Shown: positions 6,707 to 11,263 of the stretch, piece by piece
How positions within the stretch are numbered: the first letter of the stretch is position 1
How the letters are laid out: every line of letters begins with the position of its first letter
Source of the DNA: Thermohalobaculum sp035527255
GTDB taxonomy: Bacteria; Pseudomonadota; Alphaproteobacteria; Rhodobacterales; Rhodobacteraceae
Length of the DNA stretch: 13,060 nt
Direction: 5' to 3'
NCBI GenBank assembly: GCA_035527255.1
Contig: DATLAW010000245.1
Location: 1-13,060 of the forward strand
Position numbers and translations under genes: made by a program
Notes under the pieces: generated by a model
Databases searched by the model: none
The model's input: the letters and a program-made list of their open reading frames with translations, nothing else
Told to the model about the DNA's origin: nothing

Positions 6707-7807
6707 TCAATCCCTCAACACTTGCACCGCGTCGGGCTTCAGCACTATTTCGACCGGCTGTCCGGTCTGGAAGGCCTCGGCGCTATCGCGCAGGTTTTGG
6801 CTGCGCACGACGAAGGCAGCGTCATCGCTCAGGCGCACATGGTAATGGGTGTCGGTGCCGAAATAGACGATGTTTTCCAACACGCCCCGCAGGTCGCCAT
6901 TGCCGGTCATCAGGGTCGCGTGCTCGGGGCGGATCGCGGCGGTGACCTTGCCGCCCTCCACCATTCCGGGCGCCATGCCCTCGGGCAGATCCGCCCCGAC
7001 CTCGCTGCCCGAAGACAGGCGCAGCACCGCGCGGCGTCCTTCGGCCGAGACCACCAGGGCCGCCAGGAAATTGGTGTCGCCGATGAAATCGGCCACGAAA
7101 CGCTCGGCCGGGTGGTCGTAGATCTCGCGCGGGCTACCGATCTGCAGGATCTTGCCCTGGCTCATCACCGCGACCCGGTCCGACATGGTCAGAGCTTCTT
7201 CCTGGTCGTGGGTGACGAAGATGAAGGTGATGCCGGTCTCGTTCTGCAGCCGTTTCAGTTCGATCTGCATCTCCTTGCGCAGCTTGTAGTCCAGCGCCGA
7301 TAGCGGCTCGTCCAGCAGCAGAACCTTCGGCTTTGGCGCCAGGGCGCGGGCCAGGGCGACGCGTTGCTGCTGGCCGCCGGAGATCTGGTCGGTGCGGCGG
7401 TCGCGCAGCTCCTCCATCCGCGCCAGCTTCAGCATGGCGGCCACGGTTTCGCTGACCTCGACCTTGGGTCTACCCAGCATCTCGAGCCCGAAGCCGATGT
7501 TCTGGGCCACGGTCATATGCGGGAACAGGGCGTAGGATTGGAACACCGTGTTGACCGAGCGTTGGTAGGGTGGCAGGTGCGAAATGTCGGTGCCCTGCAA
7601 CAGAATCGTGCCGGCGCTGGGATGATCGAACCCGGCGATCAGGCGCAGCAGCGTGGTCTTGCCGCAGCCCGACGGGCCGAGCAGGGTGAAGAACTCGTTC
7701 TGCCGGATGGTCACCGAGACGTCGTCCAGCGCCCGCACCGCCGAGGCGCCCGCACCAAAGACCTTGGTCACCCGCTCGACGGCGATCGCCGGGATGGTTT
7801 TGGCCAC
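6707..7807 (-). CDS. potA: Polyamine ABC transporter ATPase, PotA type
   Basis: A 366-residue ATPase that energises the transporter from the cytoplasmic face. All nucleotide-binding motifs are intact: Walker A GPSGCGKTT (44-52), Q-loop Gln90, signature SGGQQQRV (143-150), Walker B LLLDEP (163-168) and H-loop His200. Residues about 240-365 form the C-terminal TOBE/OB regulatory domain typical of PotA and related importers (AIRPEH at 291-296). It is the first gene of a four-gene operon. The start is GTG at 7807, with only a weak AGGG before it. A much stronger GGGAGG (7835-7840) is 21 nt further out and ideally spaced for an in-frame ATC codon at 7828. An in-frame TGA at 7832-7834 excludes any longer start. 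Confidence 0.92.
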   Translation of the reverse strand: MAKTIPAIAVERVTKVFGAGASAVRALDDVSVTIRQNEFFTLLGPSGCGKTTLLRLIAGFDHPSAGTILLQGTDISHLPPYQRSVNTVFQSYALFPHMTVAQNIGFGLEMLGRPKVEVSETVAAMLKLARMEELRDRRTDQISGGQQQRVALARALAPKPKVLLLDEPLSALDYKLRKEMQIELKRLQNETGITFIFVTHDQEEALTMSDRVAVMSQGKILQIGSPREIYDHPAERFVADFIGDTNFLAALVVSAEGRRAVLRLSSGSEVGADLPEGMAPGMVEGGKVTAAIRPEHATLMTGNGDLRGVLENIVYFGTDTHYHVRLSDDAAFVVRSQNLRDSAEAFQTGQPVEIVLKPDAVQVLRD

Positions 7808-8026
7808 AACTGTACTGCCCTGGTCGATCGCTCACCTCCCGGCCGATGGCCCTATGATGCGCGCCATCTAATCTGGTCGCACTGGCCTTTGGCAAGGCTA
7901 ATTCTGGACCTTACAGGTCTTGACCCTGCGGCGGTAAACGGGCGACAAGCAGCGAAATTCAGCTTGGCCTGTGTGAGACGCTTTGGCGGGTTCTTGCGCG
8001 GTACCGGCACCCTCAGGGAGGATAGC
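7808..8026. promoter_or_regulatory. Shared divergent promoter region, potA / mmsA
   Basis: The 219 bases between the divergent ATPase and dehydrogenase genes must hold both promoters. A short perfect inverted repeat GACCT-TAC-AGGTC (7907-7919) is centrally placed and could be an operator read by both directions. A loose TTGGCA...TACAGG pair with a 17-nt gap lies over it in the plus direction. No specific regulator can be named and the promoter match is weak. Confidence 0.4.
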
Positions 8027-9529
8027 ATGACCACGGAACTTACCCATTTCATCGGCGGCAAGCACGTCAAGGGCACCTCGGGTCGCTTCTCGGATGTATT
8101 CAATCCGGCGACCGGCGAGGTGCAGGCGAGATGCCCGCTGGCCAGTGCCGCCGAGGTGTGCGCCGCAGTCGAGAACGCCAAGGCGGCGCAGCCTGCTTGG
8201 GCGGCGCAGAACCCGCAGCGCCGGGCCCGGGTGATGATGCAGTTCGTGCAACTGCTGCACCGCGACATGGACAAGCTGGCCGAGGCGCTGAGCCGGGAGC
8301 ATGGCAAGACCATTCCCGACGCCAAGGGCGACGTGGTGCGCGGGCTGGAAGTGGCCGAGTTCTGCATCGGCGCGCCGCATCTGCTGAAGGGTGAATACAC
8401 CGAGAGCGCCGGCCCCGGCATCGACATGTATTCGATGCGCCAGCCCATCGGCATCGCCGCCGGGATCACCCCGTTCAACTTCCCCGCCATGATCCCGATG
8501 TGGAAGTTCTGCCCGGCGATTGTCTGCGGCAACGCCTTCATCCTTAAGCCGAGCGAACGCGACCCCTCGGTGCCGCTAATGCTGGCCGAGCTGATGCTTG
8601 AGGCGGGCGCGCCTCCGGGCATCCTGAACGTGGTCAATGGCGACAAGACGGCGGTCGACGCGATCCTCGACGACGAGGATATTGGCGCTGTCGGCTTTGT
8701 CGGCTCGACCCCGATCGCCCATTACGTCTATTCGCGCGGCACGGCCAACGGCAAGCGGGTGCAGTGCTTCGGCGGCGCCAAGAACCACATGATCATCATG
8801 CCGGATGCCGACATGGACCAGGTGGTCGATGCGCTGATCGGTTCGGCTTACGGCGCCGCGGGCGAACGCTGCATGGCGATCTCGGTCGCGGTGCCGGTGG
8901 GCGACGAGACCGCCGACCGGATGATCGCGGCGCTGACGCCAAGGGTCGAGAGCCTGAAGATTGGCCCCTATACGGCGGGCAACGATGTCGATTTTGGCCC
9001 GCTGATCACGCCGGAAGCGCATGCCCGGGTCAAGGGCCTGATCGACAGCGGCGTCGAGCAGGGCGCCACGCTGGTGGTCGATGGCCGCGACTTCAGCATG
9101 CAGGGCTACGAGGGCGGCAACTTCATCGGCGGTTGCCTGTTCGACAATGTCACCCCCGACATGGAGATCTACAAGCAGGAGATCTTCGGCCCGGTCCTGA
9201 CCACCGTGCGGGCCAAATCCTACGAGGAGGCGATCAACCTGGCGATCGACCACGAATACGGCAACGGCACCGCCATCTATACCCGCGACGGCGACACCGC
9301 GCGCGACTTCGCCGATCGCATCAACATCGGCATGGTCGGCATCAACGTGCCAATTCCGGTGCCGCTGGCCTACCACACCTTTGGCGGCTGGAAGAAGTCG
9401 GTGTTCGGCGATTTGAACCAGCACGGGCCTGATGCGTTCCGTTTCTATACCCGGACCAAGACGGTGACGGCGCGGTGGCCGAGCGGAGTGAAAGAGGGCG
9501 CGGATTTCTCAATTCCATTGATGGAATAG
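8027..9529 (+). CDS. mmsA: CoA-acylating methylmalonate-semialdehyde dehydrogenase
   Basis: A 500-residue aldehyde dehydrogenase of the MmsA/IolA type. It oxidises methylmalonate semialdehyde (valine, thymine or inositol routes) or malonate semialdehyde with NAD+ and CoA, giving propionyl-CoA or acetyl-CoA plus CO2. The nucleotide-binding region contains ITPFNFPAMIPMW (147-159) with Asn151, and the catalytic Cys282 is in GERCMA. The general-base Glu of hydrolytic aldehyde dehydrogenases is absent: the equivalent stretch reads CFGGAKNH (247-254), as in CoA-dependent members. Arg105 and Arg281 match positions reported as important in IolA. The open frame continues far upstream, but ATG 8027 is chosen because GGGAGG is 5 nt before it and the length equals the family norm. 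Divergent from a polyamine importer; a role in polyamine carbon use is inferred. Confidence 0.93.
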   Translation: MTTELTHFIGGKHVKGTSGRFSDVFNPATGEVQARCPLASAAEVCAAVENAKAAQPAWAAQNPQRRARVMMQFVQLLHRDMDKLAEALSREHGKTIPDAKGDVVRGLEVAEFCIGAPHLLKGEYTESAGPGIDMYSMRQPIGIAAGITPFNFPAMIPMWKFCPAIVCGNAFILKPSERDPSVPLMLAELMLEAGAPPGILNVVNGDKTAVDAILDDEDIGAVGFVGSTPIAHYVYSRGTANGKRVQCFGGAKNHMIIMPDADMDQVVDALIGSAYGAAGERCMAISVAVPVGDETADRMIAALTPRVESLKIGPYTAGNDVDFGPLITPEAHARVKGLIDSGVEQGATLVVDGRDFSMQGYEGGNFIGGCLFDNVTPDMEIYKQEIFGPVLTTVRAKSYEEAINLAIDHEYGNGTAIYTRDGDTARDFADRINIGMVGINVPIPVPLAYHTFGGWKKSVFGDLNQHGPDAFRFYTRTKTVTARWPSGVKEGADFSIPLME

Positions 9530-9575
9530 GGCGGCCGGGCCGGGTTATTTCGAACCGATAGGCTGGGATTTCAAC

Positions 9576-9598
9576 GGGAGTGCTTTGGCAGTGCTCCC
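9576..9598 (+). terminator. Hairpin after mmsA, weak terminator candidate
   Basis: GGGAGTGCT pairs with AGTGCTCCC over 9 positions (two G-T wobbles) around TTGGC, 46 nt past the mmsA stop. No T-run follows, so it would be a poor intrinsic terminator; it may only protect the 3' end. Confidence 0.35.
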
Positions 9599-9814
9599 GA
9601 CTCGCCGAGATCAAGCGCTGGCGCGAACGACTCACCTGATGCATGGCGGCAGGGCGGCGGTCGCAAAATCGCTCATGTCGGGTGGGGCGTGGGTGCTGGT
9701 GCAACCAACCAAAGAAACCCTTTGCGAATAGCCGATATTTCGGCCCTGTTTTGCGCTGGCCGCAGGTTGTTGATGCGGGAAACCAAGCGTACTCTGTTGG
9801 TCGAGCAGTGCGGA

Positions 9815-9836
9815 GTAGGGGTCTATTAACACCTAC
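9815..9836. promoter_or_regulatory. Imperfect inverted repeat upstream of the secreted-protein gene
   Basis: Arms GTAGGGGT (9815-9822) and ACACCTAC (9829-9836) pair at 7 of 8 positions across 6 nt, about 90 nt before the start of the small secreted protein. Possible regulator site or leader structure. Confidence 0.25.
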
Positions 9837-9927
9837 AGTGATAGCTGGCGTGCAACCTTAGTTCAGCGTGCGGGCCGTCCAAGCGTTTTTCATTCTGGCG
9901 GCCCCGTGCAATTGGGGAGAAGCCGTT

Positions 9928-10269
9928 ATGTTGAAAAGACTGCTGTTTGCATCCGCAATCATCACCGGAAGCGCAATCGCCTGGGCACCCGATGCCATGG
10001 CGTTTGAGGTATGTGGCAAACGCGACGCCATCGTCGGCACGCTGAAGGCTGACCTCGGCGAGGTTCGCGTCGATGGCGCGGCTGCTGGCCCATCGGCGTT
10101 CTACGAATTCTTCGCTTCCGATCGCACCCGCACGTGGACAGTTCTCCTCAGCGGAGTCAACGGGATCAGTTGTGTGATGGCGGTTGGCGAGCACTGGAAC
10201 CGACCGATGCAGGTCGTCGTGCCTACGCATGACGGATGGCCTCGTCCAGGTGGGCTTTTGGTCAGATGA
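9928..10269 (+). CDS. Small exported two-cysteine protein, paralogue A
   Basis: 113 residues, function unknown. A Sec signal peptide covers about 1-25 (Lys/Arg, hydrophobic core, cleavage near AMA). The mature protein starts with CGKRDAIV, continues with LGEVR, FASD and TRTWT, and ends its conserved part at CVMAVGEHW, with a divergent, Pro-rich tail from about 91. Cys29 and Cys82 are the only cysteines and probably pair. It aligns without gaps to the product of 10788-11108 over 62 residues, with 32 identities by my count. I recognise the general pattern from small uncharacterised alphaproteobacterial proteins but know no assigned role. ATG 9928 is chosen over an upstream in-frame start because GGGGAG lies 8 nt before it and the signal peptide begins there. 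Confidence 0.82.
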   Translation: MLKRLLFASAIITGSAIAWAPDAMAFEVCGKRDAIVGTLKADLGEVRVDGAAAGPSAFYEFFASDRTRTWTVLLSGVNGISCVMAVGEHWNRPMQVVVPTHDGWPRPGGLLVR

Positions 10270-10332
10270 CTCGGCCGGTCGATCGGGCCGGGTCAACGCC
10301 GGGGCCGACCAGAGCCAAGTCGCCGGAGCTCC

Positions 10333-10365
10333 AAAATCAAAGAAGGCCGCGTCGCCGCGGCCTTC
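10333..10365 (-). terminator. Intrinsic terminator of the minus-strand smORF/RNA unit
   Basis: GAAGGCCGCG and CGCGGCCTTC form a perfect 10-bp stem (10342-10365) with a 4-nt loop. Read on the minus strand it is followed by TTTGATTTT, a fair U-tract. On the plus strand it could also end transcripts of paralogue A, with a poorer tail. Confidence 0.75.
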
Positions 10366-10442
10366 CGTGAGATTTGAGATGGTCGGGCGGGCGGGGGTCT
10401 GTAACCCCAGGCGCGTCTCCGACCCGGAAAGAAGGCTGCTCC
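10366..10442 (-). ncRNA. Structured 3' part of a short transcript
   Basis: Between the smORF stop and the terminator, an outer stem GGTCGG/CCGACC (10381-10386 with 10419-10424) encloses an inner hairpin GGGGT/ACCCC (10394-10398 with 10404-10408). Two nested perfect stems in 77 nt before an intrinsic terminator suggest a structured RNA, either a 3' UTR or the body of a dual-function small RNA. I cannot assign it to a named RNA family. Confidence 0.5.
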
Positions 10443-10499
10443 CTAACGGCAGGCTCCGCGTCCGCTGTCCACCACCATCTCCAAGGTCTCACTCGACAT
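10443..10499 (-). CDS. 18-residue small ORF with extended Shine-Dalgarno
   Basis: The frame encodes MSSETLEMVVDSGRGACR and stops. It is acidic at the start, with a basic GRGACR end holding one cysteine. The ribosome binding site is exceptional: the 14-nt AAAGGAGGTGATCC (10501-10514) and one further base upstream are complementary to the 3' tail of alphaproteobacterial 16S rRNA, with 7 nt between AGGAGG and the ATG. A sigma70-like promoter lies just upstream and a structured RNA plus terminator downstream, giving a self-contained unit of roughly 195 nt. The frame is open further upstream, but starts there would pass through the ribosome binding site. Function unknown; it may be a translated leader or a dual-function small RNA. 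Confidence 0.6.
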   Translation of the reverse strand: MSSETLEMVVDSGRGACR

Positions 10500-10500
10500 C

Positions 10501-10515
10501 GGATCACCTCCTTTC
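10501..10515 (-). promoter_or_regulatory. Extended Shine-Dalgarno sequence
   Basis: On the plus strand these 15 bases equal the 3' end of 16S rRNA (GGATCACCTCCTTTC). On the minus strand they give near full-length pairing with the anti-Shine-Dalgarno tail. Ordinary sites in this window match 5-7 bases. Confidence 0.8.
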
Positions 10516-10534
10516 AGTTGTTGAACACAAAAAA

Positions 10535-10562
10535 AGTGTACCCGAGTCGGGCGCGATTGCAA
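10535..10562 (-). promoter_or_regulatory. Sigma70-like promoter of the smORF/RNA unit
   Basis: Read on the minus strand: TTGCAA (-35, 10557-10562), 16-nt spacer, TACACT (-10, 10535-10540). Four of six bases match consensus in each box, including the key T1, A2 and T6 of the -10. Transcription would start near 10528, leaving a leader of about 30 nt. The spacer holds CCCGA-C-TCGGG (10541-10551), and GTACAC-T7-GTGTTC (about 10522-10540, arms not fully matched) overlaps the -10; either could bind a regulator. Confidence 0.6.
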
Positions 10563-10696
10563 GCAATTAGAGCACCCGGCGGGCGGTTTCATGAGTTCAA
10601 GGCGGGGTGCCAAAATGCCGACGCGATCCAGCCACAATCATCGGTTATTCTGCTTGGAAATCAAAGGACAATAGCGTTCCTATAAGGGAGGACGTG

Positions 10697-10738
10697 ATGG
10701 TTAGAGTGGTAAGTCAGACCCGCGTTTGGGCCGCCTGA
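10697..10738 (+). CDS. 13-residue leader ORF upstream of paralogue B
   Basis: AAGGGAGG is 5 nt before ATG 10697, which opens MVRVVSQTRVWAA and stops at 10738, 49 nt before the start of the second secreted-protein gene on the same strand. The ribosome binding site is better than that of many full genes here. It may be a leader peptide that controls translation or transcription of the next gene; no run of a single amino acid points to classical attenuation. Coding is plausible, not proven. Confidence 0.4.
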   Translation: MVRVVSQTRVWAA

Positions 10739-10787
10739 CAGTTCCATGTTAGGTGATTCCGCGCGATAGAAAGCGGTGGGGGCCGAC

Positions 10788-11108
10788 ATGTATAAACGAT
10801 TTTTAACTTTATCTGCGCTTGTTCTCGGTATGGCCGTGGTGGCGCCTTCTATAACGCAGGCTCAGGGGCAGATGGCCTGTGGTGAGCGCGATTCCGTTGT
10901 TGCCAAGCTGGGTGAAAGATATGGTGAGGTTCGCCGCGGTGGCGGCATCGCCGGGGCGACGGCGATTTTCGAGGTTTGGGCCTCGGATACGACCGGCACA
11001 TGGACCCTCCTTAGAACCTCGCCGGACGGGCAGGCTTGCGTGATGGCCGTGGGTGAGGGCTGGCAGGACGGTGGCGGAAACGCGACCCAGGTCGGGAGCC
11101 CAGTCTGA
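10788..11108 (+). CDS. Small exported two-cysteine protein, paralogue B
   Basis: 106 residues, function unknown. A signal peptide covers about 1-25 (MYKRFL, hydrophobic core, cleavage near TQA). Mature landmarks are CGERDSVV (31-38), YGEVR (45-49), FEVWASDTTGTWTLL (61-75) and CVMAVGEGW (84-92), followed by a Gly-rich tail. Cys31 and Cys84 have the same 53-residue spacing as in paralogue A, consistent with a conserved disulfide. The predicted location is the periplasm or outside. ATG 10788 is preferred to a GTG at 10776 because GTGGGGG lies 6 nt before it and the longer form would add four residues ahead of the signal peptide. The gene ends just before two REP-like palindromes and the convergent uvrB. 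Confidence 0.85.
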   Translation: MYKRFLTLSALVLGMAVVAPSITQAQGQMACGERDSVVAKLGERYGEVRRGGGIAGATAIFEVWASDTTGTWTLLRTSPDGQACVMAVGEGWQDGGGNATQVGSPV

Positions 11109-11122
11109 AAGCTGAGGCTGGT

Positions 11123-11166
11123 CTAGAGCGCTTTCCGACCTGATTGCATCAGGTCACGCGCTCTAG
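11123..11166. repeat. REP-like palindrome 1
   Basis: Outer arms CTAGAGCGC / GCGCTCTAG and inner arms GACCTGA / TCAGGTC surround a TTGCA loop. The internal bulges are 5 and 2 nt. It has the form of extragenic palindromes scattered in many alphaproteobacterial genomes. Placed 14 nt after paralogue B, it probably also acts as a terminator for the converging genes. Confidence 0.8.
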
Positions 11167-11180
11167 GAAATTAGCTGGTC

Positions 11181-11224
11181 GCATTTTCCGAGTCAGCGGA
11201 TGAATCCATCCGCTTCGAAAATGC
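11181..11224. repeat. REP-like palindrome 2
   Basis: Outer arms GCATTTTC / GAAAATGC and inner arms AGCGGAT / ATCCGCT surround a GAATCC loop. Like the first it is 44 bases long with a left side of the form GC-TTTCCGA and a right side ending GCTCT, so the two look like diverged copies of one element in the same orientation, 14 nt apart. Confidence 0.75.
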
Positions 11225-11263
11225 TCTGGTGCCTGTAGAATAGCAAAAACGGCAACGGGCGAT

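Larger units (their letters stand above)
9530..9927. other. Intergenic region between mmsA and the first small secreted protein
   Basis: About 400 bases without a supportable gene. A hairpin follows mmsA at 9576-9598 and a candidate operator-like repeat lies at 9815-9836. Short frames in both directions lack ribosome binding sites and show no protein-like pattern. Confidence 0.5.

Noticed and set aside
7364..8026. Long N-terminal extension of the dehydrogenase frame
   Set aside because: The extension lies antisense to the ATPase gene and its composition is that of a shadow frame. The family length and GGGAGG fix the start at 8027.
9632..9861. Two short overlapping frames on opposite strands between mmsA and paralogue A
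   Set aside because: Neither has a ribosome binding site, a signal peptide or any family-like motif, and both extend through the region holding paralogue A's upstream sequence.
10501..10515. Sequence identical to the 3' end of 16S rRNA on the plus strand, possibly an rRNA fragment
   Set aside because: The identity stops at both ends of the anti-SD core; upstream bases do not match helix 45 of 16S rRNA and no spacer or tRNA follows. It is better explained as an extended Shine-Dalgarno on the minus strand.
10652..10690. ECF-type (EcfG-like GGAA...CGTT) promoter before the leader ORF
   Set aside because: The GGAAA and CGTT elements are about 14 nt apart, shorter than the usual spacing, and the fifth base of the -35 element does not fit. 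A sigma70 reading is also poor.
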